In this document: one piece after another, positions 7,281 through 16,556 of the stretch | Layout: every line of letters begins with the position of its first letter | Position numbering within the stretch: position 1 is the stretch's first letter | From: Pseudoalteromonas phenolica | Lineage (GTDB): Bacteria; Pseudomonadota; Gammaproteobacteria; Enterobacterales; Alteromonadaceae | Length of the DNA: 64,000 nt | Direction of reading: 5' to 3' | Assembly: GCF_001444405.1 (NCBI RefSeq) | Contig: NZ_CP013187.1 | Coordinates: 434,001 to 498,000, forward strand | The notes under the pieces: model-generated | What the model was told of the DNA's origin: nothing | Database searches by the model: none | What the model saw: the letters and a program-made list of their open reading frames with translations, nothing else | Made by a program: the position numbers and the translations under genes

Positions 7281-9455
7281 ATGCAAGAGCTACATTTCGC
7301 GATGCCAATTATGTCGCTAACAGCGATCATTTCTGCCGGTGTAATGACCCTGAATTGGTTCATGTATCAGAGTGCCGATGGCGTAAAGCAATGGATGTAC
7401 TCTATGCAGTTGATGGCACTGACCTGTTTGCTCTTAATTGGCATTAGCTATCAACCAGAAATCATTACTTTTATCGCTTTAACAAGTTTATTCGCTTCTT
7501 TTTATTTCTTTGTAAACGGTACTGAAAAGTTCTTTAGATTAGCGCACTCCTATAGGTTGTGGGTTGTTATAGGTGTTATTTACTTTGCATTGAGTAGTTG
7601 GTTTAGCTTTGTTGATTCGAATAGAGCGATGCGCTATATCGCGTCCTACTCTTTGGTATCGGTTGCTATGGGACTATCAATTCGCTCATTGATGATTTGT
7701 GCTCCTAGCCAACATCAGCGTACTAACTTATCGCGATGGGGCTTTTTGGTATCATGTTTGTGTGTGTTTGCCGTTTTATCAATTCACCTATTAACATTAG
7801 ACGCGCAGCCAAAGACCGTTGTGTTGACTAGTTTAAATACTGCTCAAGTGTTAGTAATTGCAGCAACTGTGTGCTTACCAATTATTTTATGTGTGGCTTT
7901 TAGCCTTTTATGTGGTGCACAGCAACTTGAAAAAATGGCGGTTCTTGCGCAAAAAAATAAGCAAGCAAGCTTATTAAAGGGACGCTTCTTAACCATGCTC
8001 AGCCATGAATTAAGAACACCATTAAATGCAATTGTCGGTCATGCAGATATGTTAAAGCGCATTCCGCGCGAACCGCAAAAGCATGCACAATTGTGCGATG
8101 TGATTAGTGAAGCTGCGCTTTCGTTGTCAGATCTGGCTAATCAAGTTTTACTGCAGGCAAAAGGAGAGCAAGTTAGCTCACAACTTCAGCCGACAAATCT
8201 TGCTGAGCAAGCTCATTCTGTGCATGAACTATTATTACCGCTAGCTAAAAATAAAGATTTGGACTTTAAACTTCGTATTGATGAGCGTTTGAGTGAGCTT
8301 TATTTTCTGACTGATAAAGAATCTTTACCATTGGTTTTAAAAAATCTCGTCTCAAATGCGATTAAATATACCGATTATGGTGAGGTAATTTTATCTGCAA
8401 GTCTACATGAGCAGCAGGTGAAAGAGGACTATACCCTGCAAGTCGTTAGGTTCTCAGTTTCAGACACAGGGGTTGGACTAAGCAAAAATGCGCTGGATTA
8501 TATTTTCGAGCCGTTCGCAAGCAGCCAATTTGAGCATAATATAAGTAATAGTGCAGGTTTCGGCTTGAGTTTAAGTAAGCAATTAGTCGAAAACTTAGGT
8601 GGAGAATTAGAAGTGAGCAGTGAGTTGAGTAAAGGCACAGTGTTTACTTTTGATTTAGTTTTATCAAGCTGTGATGCACCTGTGTCTCAATTAGGTGAAG
8701 AAAAAATGAAATCGCCTGAGCAACTTGCATCGAATCGTATTCTTATTGTTGAAGATAACTTGTTGAACCAAGAAGTGCTAAAGCACTACCTGCAAGATAC
8801 TAAGATGCAATGTGAGTATGTTAGAACACTTAAGGATGCGAGTGGCTATATAGCTGATAAGCAGTTTGATGTGATTTTATTAGATATGCATTTGCCTGAT
8901 GGCCATGGCCTTGAATGGTGGCAAAGTTTACAAAGCCAATTTGAACCAGCACAAGCACCAACTGTTATTGCGTTAACAGGAGATGCCGATGAACAGGCAC
9001 AACAAAGGTATTTACAACAAGGTATTGCTTATTGTTTAGAAAAGCCAGTATCAGGTTCGACATTGTTATCTGTTTTAGAGCATGTAGGCACTGCACAGAC
9101 AACACAAATAAATCCTTTGCAGTTATTAGACGAAGCCTTAATACATCGTTTGAATCAGCAATTTGACAGTCATTTTTTAAATACGAAATTGATGTATTTG
9201 GCAGATACCTTTGATTATGAGTTTGCTCAGTTACAAGGTTTGGCAGACATTCAAGCGATCGATCAATTGGAAGTGAAATTGCAAACTTTGACACAAGAGT
9301 GCATTGAGATGGGGTTAAAAGCACTTGCTCAGGCGCTTGAAGAGACAAAACAGGCTGTGCAAGCAAAACAAGTGATTGACTGGCGTGCTTTACATCATTA
9401 TGCAAAGCAAAACGCCCTTGCGTTGCAAAACTATCAAAAACAATTCACAGCATAA
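7281..9455 (+). CDS. Hybrid sensor histidine kinase/receiver with degenerate Hpt-like tail
   Basis: 724 residues. Residues 1-210 hold about seven membrane segments. HisKA follows with acceptor H242 in LSHELRTPLNAI, then HATPase_c (N box NLVSNAIKYTDYG, G1 SDTGVGL, G2 GFGLSLSKQLVE). A receiver domain (about 490-610) has E/D acidic residues in LIVEDN, acceptor D535 in LLDMHLPDGHG and K in CLEKPVSG. The last 110 residues are helical and align with an Hpt domain, but the expected histidine is Gln668 in LQTLTQECIEMGLKAL. Phosphate would therefore probably stop at D535 or go to an external Hpt. It is a single gene with no adjacent regulator. Confidence 0.9.
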   Translation: MQELHFAMPIMSLTAIISAGVMTLNWFMYQSADGVKQWMYSMQLMALTCLLLIGISYQPEIITFIALTSLFASFYFFVNGTEKFFRLAHSYRLWVVIGVIYFALSSWFSFVDSNRAMRYIASYSLVSVAMGLSIRSLMICAPSQHQRTNLSRWGFLVSCLCVFAVLSIHLLTLDAQPKTVVLTSLNTAQVLVIAATVCLPIILCVAFSLLCGAQQLEKMAVLAQKNKQASLLKGRFLTMLSHELRTPLNAIVGHADMLKRIPREPQKHAQLCDVISEAALSLSDLANQVLLQAKGEQVSSQLQPTNLAEQAHSVHELLLPLAKNKDLDFKLRIDERLSELYFLTDKESLPLVLKNLVSNAIKYTDYGEVILSASLHEQQVKEDYTLQVVRFSVSDTGVGLSKNALDYIFEPFASSQFEHNISNSAGFGLSLSKQLVENLGGELEVSSELSKGTVFTFDLVLSSCDAPVSQLGEEKMKSPEQLASNRILIVEDNLLNQEVLKHYLQDTKMQCEYVRTLKDASGYIADKQFDVILLDMHLPDGHGLEWWQSLQSQFEPAQAPTVIALTGDADEQAQQRYLQQGIAYCLEKPVSGSTLLSVLEHVGTAQTTQINPLQLLDEALIHRLNQQFDSHFLNTKLMYLADTFDYEFAQLQGLADIQAIDQLEVKLQTLTQECIEMGLKALAQALEETKQAVQAKQVIDWRALHHYAKQNALALQNYQKQFTA

Positions 9456-9567
9456 TAAAAATATTTCTCGAAAAAAGAAATTGTTTATAAAAGCTTCATC
9501 TTGATAGTTAGGTCATTATTCAGAAGTGCGTTAGAATAAAGGTAACTTTATTTGAAAATAGCAGTGA

Positions 9568-12114
9568 ATGACAAAACAGGATCCCCATCTCCAACGAGAG
9601 CAAGAAAAATATGATAACCCGGTACCAAGCCGCGAGTTTATTTTAGAGCACATCAAAAAAGCCCCAGCGAAAGCCACGACGTTTAGCCATCTTTGTAGCA
9701 GTTTGAATGTATTTGAAGAAGACCGTCAAATTGCATTTAAGCGTCGCTTGCGTGCAATGGAGCGTGACGGTCAGCTGCATTTTAATAAATTTAAACGTTA
9801 TGTGATCCCAACTGATGATGGATTAGTGAAAGGTCGTGTGATTGGGCATCGTGATGGGTTTGGTTTTTTAGTCGTTGAGGGTGAGCCAAAAGATTGGTTT
9901 ATTGCTAAGCACCAGATGAACTCGGTACTACACGGCGATATCGTACTTGCAAAAGCAGCCAGTCGCGGCAGTGGTGGTAAAGTCGAAGCGCGTATTGTTC
10001 GTGTGTTAGAGAGTGAGCGCGCGCCTATTATAGGGCGTTATTTCGTTGAGTATGGCTCTGCAGTGGTAGTGCCAGAAGATCCAAGGATCACGCAAGATAT
10101 TATTATTCTGCCAGGCTCCGAAGGCGGTGCACGTCACAACCAAATGGTGCAAGTGGAGATCACGCAGCGTCCAAGTCGTCAAATGAATGCTGTAGGTCGT
10201 GTGACTGATGTACTGGGTGACCATATGGCACCGGGCATGGAAATCGAAGTGGCACTTCGCAATCACGATATTCCTCATGAATGGCCAGACAAAGTAGTCG
10301 ATCAAGTTGCAAAGCATGGCGAATTTGTAGAAGAAGCAGATAAAAAAGGTCGTGTCGATTTACGTCATTTACCGCTAGTGACCATAGATGGTGAAGACGC
10401 TCGAGATTTTGATGATGCAGTTTATTGTGAACGTAAAAAGTCAGGTGGCTGGCGTTTATGGGTCGCGATTGCTGATGTCTCACACTATGTGCCAAAAGGC
10501 AGCCCGCTTGATAAAGAAGCGATAGAGCGTGGTAACTCAGTGTATTTCCCTGAGCAAGTGATCCCCATGTTGCCAAAAGTGTTATCAAATGGCCTGTGTT
10601 CACTGAATCCGAAAGTAGACCGCTTATGTATGGTCGCAGAAATTACTGTGTCAGAAGCCGGTAATTTATCCGGTTATCGTTTTTACGAAGCGGTGATGAA
10701 TTCACATGCTCGACTAACTTACACCAAAGTACACAGCATTTTGCAAGGCGACGAAGCGCTACGTGAGCAATATGCAGAGCAAGTGCCGCATCTCACTGAT
10801 TTGCATCAAATGTATATGGCGCTTAAGTCTTCTCGTCAGCAGCGCGGGGCGATTGAATTTGAAACGGTTGAGACACGCTTTGTGTTTAATGCACATCGTA
10901 AGATTGAATCAATCGTGCCTGTTGTTCGTAACGATGCACACAAACTCATTGAAGAGTGTATGATCTTAGCAAACGTCGCTGCAGCTAAACTGCTTGAAAA
11001 GCACGAAGCGCCAGCGCTGTATCGTGTGCATGACGAGCCTGATCAAGAAAAATTGAGCCACTTTAGACAGTTTTTAAATGACTTGGGTATTGAAAGTAAT
11101 CTTGCTAACGATCCATCTCCGTTAGAGCTGACCGAAGCACTTGCACAATTGGGTGAGCGCCCTGAGCAAGAGCTGATTCAAACCATGTTGCTCCGCTCAA
11201 TGAAACAAGCGGTTTATCAGCCTGATAACATCGGTCACTATGGTTTGGCATTAAAAGCCTATGCGCATTTTACTTCGCCAATCCGTCGTTATCCTGATCT
11301 GGTTGTGCACCGTGCGATCAAAGCTATTTTAGCATCTCAAGGTCAGCAAACATCTGGCGAATATGCCTATGAAAATGATGAAGCCGATCAACTAGGCGAG
11401 CAGTGTTCAATGACAGAGCGTCGTGCAGACGATGCGACTCGCGAAGTAGCGGACTGGCTGAAATGTGAGTTTATGCAAGATCATGTTGGCAGTGAGTTTA
11501 GCGGTGTCGTTTCATCTGTCACTAATTTTGGCTTATTCGTTCGTCTAGATGAGTTACAAATCGATGGCATGATCCATGTGTCGACACTGGGTAATGAGTT
11601 CTTCCATTTTGATGGCGCGAAACATTGCCTTGTGGGTGAGCACAGTCATCAGGTTTATCGCTTAGGTGATAAGTTACAAGTACAAGTGTCGTCAGTCAGT
11701 TTAGACGAACGCCGCATCAATCTGGTGCTTGCGGGTGAGTTAGTGCAAGACCGCTATGCGCGCCGAAGAGCTAAGCCTTCAACAAGTCGATCGACAGATA
11801 AACCGAGTCGTAAACCAAGCGTGCGAGAGCAGCTTAAAGCAGGTAAAATCCCGGGTAAATCGACTAAGTCGGGTGAGCAAGCGAGTGAAACACGAGGCGA
11901 GAGCCATGATACCAAGCGCAGCTCAAAACGTAACGAACAAGGTAAAAAGCCTAAAAAAGGCAAAAAGACGACGCCTAAAGGCAAACTAAAAAAAGCCAAA
12001 AAGGCAGCACTCGATAACCCAACGGGTGCTAAAAAGTCTAAAAAGACCAAAGCAAAGAAAACGCGCCCAGGTAAAAATGCCCGCAAGCGTAATAAACCGA
12101 GCGCAGGAGAATAA
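9568..12114 (+). CDS. rnr: Ribonuclease R
   Basis: Processive 3'-5' exoribonuclease that degrades structured RNA and takes part in trans-translation quality control. 848 residues: N-terminal winged helix (about 25-85), two cold-shock/OB domains, the RNB catalytic domain with the acidic active site in IDGEDARDFDDAVYC, an S1 domain (about 640-725) and a lysine/arginine-rich tail of over 100 residues. The basic tail is typical of RNase R and aids ribosome and RNA binding. Slightly longer than the E. coli protein (813) because of the tail. It is followed five bases later by rlmB, as in many gammaproteobacteria. Confidence 0.97.
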   Translation: MTKQDPHLQREQEKYDNPVPSREFILEHIKKAPAKATTFSHLCSSLNVFEEDRQIAFKRRLRAMERDGQLHFNKFKRYVIPTDDGLVKGRVIGHRDGFGFLVVEGEPKDWFIAKHQMNSVLHGDIVLAKAASRGSGGKVEARIVRVLESERAPIIGRYFVEYGSAVVVPEDPRITQDIIILPGSEGGARHNQMVQVEITQRPSRQMNAVGRVTDVLGDHMAPGMEIEVALRNHDIPHEWPDKVVDQVAKHGEFVEEADKKGRVDLRHLPLVTIDGEDARDFDDAVYCERKKSGGWRLWVAIADVSHYVPKGSPLDKEAIERGNSVYFPEQVIPMLPKVLSNGLCSLNPKVDRLCMVAEITVSEAGNLSGYRFYEAVMNSHARLTYTKVHSILQGDEALREQYAEQVPHLTDLHQMYMALKSSRQQRGAIEFETVETRFVFNAHRKIESIVPVVRNDAHKLIEECMILANVAAAKLLEKHEAPALYRVHDEPDQEKLSHFRQFLNDLGIESNLANDPSPLELTEALAQLGERPEQELIQTMLLRSMKQAVYQPDNIGHYGLALKAYAHFTSPIRRYPDLVVHRAIKAILASQGQQTSGEYAYENDEADQLGEQCSMTERRADDATREVADWLKCEFMQDHVGSEFSGVVSSVTNFGLFVRLDELQIDGMIHVSTLGNEFFHFDGAKHCLVGEHSHQVYRLGDKLQVQVSSVSLDERRINLVLAGELVQDRYARRRAKPSTSRSTDKPSRKPSVREQLKAGKIPGKSTKSGEQASETRGESHDTKRSSKRNEQGKKPKKGKKTTPKGKLKKAKKAALDNPTGAKKSKKTKAKKTRPGKNARKRNKPSAGE

Positions 12115-12119
12115 AGACA

Positions 12120-12857
12120 GTGAGCAGTGAATTAATTTTTGGTTTTCATTCTATCGAAGCAATTTTAGCGAATGAACCTGAGCGCTTTTTAGAGATCTTT
12201 GCATTAAAAGGTCGTGAAGATAAGCGTTTGAACCCTGTAATTAATGAAGCGCGTAAATTTGGCATTTCAGTGCAATTTATGCAGCGTAAAGCATTAGATA
12301 ACAAAGCCAATGGTGAGCAGCACCAAGGCATCATGGCACGTGTAAAACCTGCGCGTCAGTACAGCGAAAAAGATCTTGATGAGATCATTGCCCGTGAAGC
12401 AACGCCTTTCTTTTTAGTATTAGATGGTGTTACTGATCCACATAATCTAGGTGCATGTTTGCGTAGTGCAGATGCGGCTGGTGTGCATGGCGTGATTGTG
12501 CCAAAAGATAAGTCTGCAAAGCTTAACGGCACAGCCCGTAAAGTTGCTTGTGGCGCAGCGGAAACCGTGCCTCTTATTCAAGTGACAAACCTAGCGCGTA
12601 CATTACGTGACATTAAAGAAGCCGGTGTATGGGTAGTTGGTACCGCAGGTGAAACCGATACCCATGTGTTCGATGCGAATCTAACAGGCCCGATGGCGAT
12701 TGTTATGGGAGCCGAAGGTGACGGCATGCGCCGCTTAACGCGCGAGCATTGCGACGTGTTAGTTAAAATCCCAATGGTTGGTACGGTATCAAGTTTGAAC
12801 GTATCAGTAGCAACGGGCATTTGTTTATTTGAAGTGCTACGTCAACGTAGTCTTTAA
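12120..12857 (+). CDS. rlmB: 23S rRNA (guanosine-2'-O-)-methyltransferase RlmB
   Basis: SPOUT methyltransferase that 2'-O-methylates G2251 of 23S rRNA using S-adenosylmethionine. 245 residues with a GTG start: N-terminal L30e-like substrate-binding domain (1-75) and C-terminal trefoil-knot domain with the signature motifs DGVTDPHNLGACLRSA, VMGAEGDGMRRL and IPMVGTVSSLNVSVATGI. Forms an operon with rnr (five-base gap) and ends in a strong terminator. Confidence 0.97.
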   Translation: MSSELIFGFHSIEAILANEPERFLEIFALKGREDKRLNPVINEARKFGISVQFMQRKALDNKANGEQHQGIMARVKPARQYSEKDLDEIIAREATPFFLVLDGVTDPHNLGACLRSADAAGVHGVIVPKDKSAKLNGTARKVACGAAETVPLIQVTNLARTLRDIKEAGVWVVGTAGETDTHVFDANLTGPMAIVMGAEGDGMRRLTREHCDVLVKIPMVGTVSSLNVSVATGICLFEVLRQRSL

Positions 12858-12876
12858 TAAGCCAGATAACCACATG

Positions 12877-12906
12877 AAAAAGCACGATTGGTATCGTGCT
12901 TTTTTT
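12877..12906 (+). terminator. Intrinsic terminator after rnr-rlmB
   Basis: Hairpin AGCACGAT / ATCGTGCT with a four-base loop, preceded by an A run and followed by six T. Confidence 0.9.
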
Positions 12907-12952
12907 GTGTCGTCATTGGTAGCGTTAATATTTGAGTTATCCCGATATAATT

Positions 12953-13142
12953 TGTCGGGCTAAAGCCTCGACCTACATTTTAAAACAGGCATTAGAAACG
13001 TATGTGCGATTTTATATCACATTTCTAATGTAGGTCGTCATTTATGGCGACAATGACTTTTTGTGTTTCTGCGCGTGGCATAAAGCCAAGACTACAGATA
13101 GTCTTCTGCAGTGGATTTGTAGGCGCGATTTTATATCGCGCA
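12953..13142. repeat. Cluster of REP-like palindromes
   Basis: The intergenic stretch between rlmB and the convergent yjjG holds at least three related palindromic units: 12953-12976 (reverse orientation, TGTCGGGCTAAAGCCTCGAC), 13030-13054 (GTAGGTCGTCATTTATGGCG) and 13119-13142 (GTAGGCGCGATTTTATATCG). A fourth degenerate unit lies near 13003-13022. All fit the pattern GTAGGYCG-centre-TTTA-centre-CG(A/C)C. Related units occur at 18814-18937 and 22979-23003. No gene is seen here. Confidence 0.75.
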
Positions 13143-13158
13143 GTGTTTATATCTTTAC

Positions 13159-13845
13159 CTATGCAACAATCTTATCTGCTAATAGCTCTGCTAATTCATA
13201 CAAGGAGCTAACCGTATAGGTTGGTTTAATACCTTCTTTACCTTCAACACCCGCATGTTGTAACCAACAGCTATCTATGCCAAAACGATTTGCACCTAGC
13301 ACATCGCTTTCTAAAGTATCACCTACCATTAGCACTTTACTTTTATCTGGATTACCCAGTTTTGCTAATGCTGCGGCGAAAGGTTCAGGTGCCGGCTTAG
13401 CCTTGCCTATTTGCTCAGAAATGATCAAAGCTTCAAAGTAATCGGCAAAGCCGGTATGGGCTAAACGCTTTTGCTGTAATTTGGTAAAACCATTGGTGAT
13501 GATCCCAAGCTTTACTTTGCCATGTAGTGATTCAAGCAGGGCTTTAGCACCTAATAATGGCTGACAGATCTCCGCCATGGCATCCAAAAATGCGTCGTTT
13601 AATTCTTTAGGATTAACATTAAGCTCTGCTGCTAACTTTGTGAAGCGAGAGACTTGCAATGTTTCAGCGTTAATCTCACCATTTTGATATTGCACCCAGA
13701 GTGCTGCGTTATCGTCTTTATAACTCTGATAATCTTTCTCGCTGAATTCAACACCATAGTTTAATAACATGGTTTTCAAACCTAGGTAGGCGTTGAAGCT
13801 AAATAGGGTTTCGTCGGCATCAAATAAAATATGTGTGTACTGCAT
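13159..13845 (-). CDS. yjjG: HAD-family pyrimidine 5'-nucleotidase YjjG
   Basis: HAD hydrolase, by family a dUMP/dTMP 5'-nucleotidase that also clears non-canonical pyrimidine nucleotides. The HAD motif I is FDADETLF near the N-terminus (second Asp replaced by the usual YjjG spacing D-A-D-E-T), motif II is IITNGFT, motif III is the lysine in GKAKPAPEPF, and motif IV is VLMVGDTLESDVLGA. The start at 13845 gives 228 residues, close to E. coli YjjG (225); the frame extends upstream to 13896, but that would overlap yjjX. Lies seven bases downstream of yjjX. Confidence 0.9.
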   Translation of the reverse strand: MQYTHILFDADETLFSFNAYLGLKTMLLNYGVEFSEKDYQSYKDDNAALWVQYQNGEINAETLQVSRFTKLAAELNVNPKELNDAFLDAMAEICQPLLGAKALLESLHGKVKLGIITNGFTKLQQKRLAHTGFADYFEALIISEQIGKAKPAPEPFAAALAKLGNPDKSKVLMVGDTLESDVLGANRFGIDSCWLQHAGVEGKEGIKPTYTVSSLYELAELLADKIVA

Positions 13846-13852
13846 CGTGCTA

Positions 13853-14389
13853 TCACTTATTGTAGAGTTCAGGGTGATTAAATGGCGCCATCGCAAGTAA
13901 TAAAGCTTGTGTATAGCTACTTTCGCGCGTTGCTAGATGATTGGTTAGTAAACCAATTGCACCGCCTTTTTGTTTGATGTTTTCGGTATTGAATAAATCA
14001 TCCATCACATGGCCCAACTCCTCACCCGCCAGCAATTTATCATAAACCGATTGTGGTAGAGGCAAGTTGCAACTCCGACCAATGCTGGTGTGTTTTCCGT
14101 TTGAAATAACCACAAAAGCAAAGGTGGCGGGGCCGTAGCTAAACTGATTTGCACCGCCTTCCATTGCACAGTAAAAGTCTGCCTGATGATGTTTTATAAG
14201 ATGTTTAACGCGGTTTTCAGCACCGATACGAGTATCGTTTTCTCCTAAAGGCTGATCGGGTACACCACTTGGGGCATGCATACCTTGGCAATCAAGCGTG
14301 TGCTCAGGAAAGTACTGTGTGAAAATTTCTTTGGCAGCGGCTACTTTGACCGGATTTTGTGAGCCAACAAGTATTTTTAAAGAAGGCAT
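13853..14389 (-). CDS. yjjX: Inosine/xanthosine triphosphatase
   Basis: House-cleaning NTPase that hydrolyses ITP and XTP to the diphosphates, preventing misincorporation. 178 residues, the family length; N-terminal motif ILVGSQNPVKVAAAKEIF and the central motif EGGANQF are characteristic of the YjjX/NTPase fold. It shares an operon with yjjG, another nucleotide-pool sanitiser (seven-base gap), which supports both assignments. Confidence 0.92.
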   Translation of the reverse strand: MPSLKILVGSQNPVKVAAAKEIFTQYFPEHTLDCQGMHAPSGVPDQPLGENDTRIGAENRVKHLIKHHQADFYCAMEGGANQFSYGPATFAFVVISNGKHTSIGRSCNLPLPQSVYDKLLAGEELGHVMDDLFNTENIKQKGGAIGLLTNHLATRESSYTQALLLAMAPFNHPELYNK

Positions 14390-14490
14390 TATCCCGTGCT
14401 CCTTTTATCAATTGAGCAGCTAGTCTAATGCTTTATGAGCGACTTAACTATGTTTTAAATGTTAGAAATAATGAATCGTTGAATTGATTT

Positions 14491-15390
14491 CTAAATGGGT
14501 AAATCAACCGGTGCCATATTTTCCAGCGCACGCTTTTTTACCAGCAGATCTTTTATCAGCGGGGTTAAGACCAGTTCCATCGCCAGACCCATCTTTCCAC
14601 CTGGAACAACCAAAGTATTGACTCGAGACATAAAGCTGCCATCGATCATTTGCAAGTAATAAGGAAAATCTACGTTGTCGATGCCACGAAAGCGAATAAC
14701 CACAAAGCTTTCATCGAGAGAAGGAATATCTTTCGCGCTAAATGGGTTTGAGGTATCAACGGTTGGTACGCGCTGAAAGTTAATGTGTGTGCGAGAAAAC
14801 TGTGGCGTAATATGGGTAATGTAATCATCCATACTTCGAACAATTGAGGTCATCACAGCTTCACGAGAATGGCCACGCTCATTAGTATCGCGGATCATTT
14901 TTTGGATCCACTCAAGGTTAACAATAGGCACCATGCCGATCAGTAAATCAACATGCTTAGCAACGTCGTGTTCATCAGTTACCACACCACCATGTAACCC
15001 TTCGTAAAACAACATATCAGAGCTAGGCTCTAAGTCCTGATAGGGCGTGAAAGTACCGGGGAGTTGATTATATGGCACAGCTTCATCAAAGGTGTGTAAA
15101 TAGCGCCTTAGTTTACCGGTACCATGCTCACCATATTCAGCAAATAAGGTTTCAAGACCTTCGAAGTCATTGGCCTCTTGACCAAAGTAACTGATGTGTT
15201 TGCCTTCTTGTAAGGCTTCTCGCTTTAGCTTGTCCATTTCTGGGCGAGTGAAACGATGAAAACTATCACCCTCTACAAAAGCGGCATTCGCCTCAAGGCT
15301 GCGGAAAATATGTTTAATCGCATTAGTGGTAGTGGTAGTGCCAGCACCTGAGCTACCAGTTATCGCAATGATCGGGTGTTTTTGAGACAT
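14491..15390 (-). CDS. prkB: Phosphoribulokinase-like protein PrkB
   Basis: P-loop kinase of the phosphoribulokinase/uridine kinase family, 299 residues. The Walker A motif is ITGSSGAGTTTTTNA at residues 10-24. This is the heterotrophic gammaproteobacterial PrkB type; no RuBisCO or Calvin-cycle genes are present, so a role in carbon fixation is unlikely and the true substrate is unproven. Starts at ATG 15390; a single-gene unit, divergent from the beta-propeller protein at 15615. Confidence 0.88.
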   Translation of the reverse strand: MSQKHPIIAITGSSGAGTTTTTNAIKHIFRSLEANAAFVEGDSFHRFTRPEMDKLKREALQEGKHISYFGQEANDFEGLETLFAEYGEHGTGKLRRYLHTFDEAVPYNQLPGTFTPYQDLEPSSDMLFYEGLHGGVVTDEHDVAKHVDLLIGMVPIVNLEWIQKMIRDTNERGHSREAVMTSIVRSMDDYITHITPQFSRTHINFQRVPTVDTSNPFSAKDIPSLDESFVVIRFRGIDNVDFPYYLQMIDGSFMSRVNTLVVPGGKMGLAMELVLTPLIKDLLVKKRALENMAPVDLPI

Positions 15391-15614
15391 ATTAACCTGC
15401 TAATGATTGTAATTATAAGCGCAAATAGGTGATTTACCCATTTGATGTTACCTGAAGGTTAAGAGATAGCAAGCATTTCAAATTCAGTGTTATTAGAGTG
15501 CTTTGGTTGTGTTTTGTTTTTGGTGAAATGCAAAAGCCTCGTTATGATAGAGGCATAACGCCGCTCATTTACTAAAAAGAGCAATAAAAAAGCATGACCA
15601 ATTAAGGGATTTCC

Positions 15615-16481
15615 ATGTATAAAAAAATGGCTTTAGCTGTCAGTTGCAGTTTAGTTTTCGCGGGTTCAGTACTTGCAAATACGTTCCCAAGTAGCCAGAT
15701 TTATTTGGCGACAGAACTTGAAAATGGCATTAAGGTGAAACCAATCACGGGTGCAAAGGGTTACCACAATCAACCCTTAGTGACAGAAGACGGCATATAT
15801 TTTACGCAATCGGTCACTGACGGTGATAAAAGTCAGATGGACTTGTTCTTTTATGATTTTAATAAAGCCAGCGCTGAGAATTTAACGAACTCGCCGGTTT
15901 CTGAGTACTCACCGACGTTATATCCTCATGAAGCGGGTTTATCTAGCATTGTTGTTGAAGCTGATGGCAAACAGAAATTATGGTTTTATCCATTCGATAA
16001 AAGCCAAGCACCAAAACGCATTTTTGACCATATTGAACCGGTTGGTTACCACGCATGGGGTAAGACTGAAGATTTAGTGATGTTTATCCTCGGTGAGCCA
16101 CATACATTGCAGTACACAGATTTAACTGGTCATTTACCGAAAGTAGTTGCGGGTGATATTGGCAGAAGTTTGGCGTTTAACGAAAAACGTTCGCTTTACT
16201 CGTTCACGTATCAAGAAGGTAACCAGCATTGGTTTGCGACTTTCTCGCCTAACACCCAGCAAGTTAAACAACATTTTGTGATGCCACAGCAAGTGCGAGA
16301 TTACACCTGGATTGATTCAGACACCGTTGCTTATGCCATTGATAACCGCATTTATACACGCAACATTGAGCAGCCAAAGCAAGTGTCTCAGTGGCATAAC
16401 TTTACTTCGTATTGTGACTCGCAAATTACCCGATTAAGTTACAAACAAGGCAAGATGGCATTTGTTTGTCAAAAATTGTAA
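15615..16481 (+). CDS. Periplasmic TolB-like beta-propeller protein, function unknown
   Basis: 288 residues beginning with a clear Sec signal peptide (MYKKMALAVSC..., cleavage likely after SVLA at about residue 21). The mature part consists of repeated strands with WD40/PD40-like blades (for example SEYSPTLYPHEAGL and KQKLWFYPFDKSQ), resembling the TolB C-terminal propeller, so an exported propeller is likely. No catalytic residues are recognised. It stands alone between prkB and galE. Confidence 0.7.
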   Translation: MYKKMALAVSCSLVFAGSVLANTFPSSQIYLATELENGIKVKPITGAKGYHNQPLVTEDGIYFTQSVTDGDKSQMDLFFYDFNKASAENLTNSPVSEYSPTLYPHEAGLSSIVVEADGKQKLWFYPFDKSQAPKRIFDHIEPVGYHAWGKTEDLVMFILGEPHTLQYTDLTGHLPKVVAGDIGRSLAFNEKRSLYSFTYQEGNQHWFATFSPNTQQVKQHFVMPQQVRDYTWIDSDTVAYAIDNRIYTRNIEQPKQVSQWHNFTSYCDSQITRLSYKQGKMAFVCQKL

Positions 16482-16556
16482 TTCTCAAAGCAATCTTTTT
16501 GGTTGTTAGTTACAATTAAGCATTACTTTTAGGATAAACATTTTTAAGGGCTAGTG

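Noticed and set aside
11754..12086. 110-codon reverse frame in the 3' part of rnr
   Set aside because: It is the antisense image of the lysine/arginine-rich tail of RNase R (giving Leu/Phe-rich sequence) and has no independent support.
14491..15390. A Calvin-cycle role for the phosphoribulokinase homologue
   Set aside because: No RuBisCO or other carbon-fixation genes are present and the PrkB subfamily is widespread in heterotrophs.
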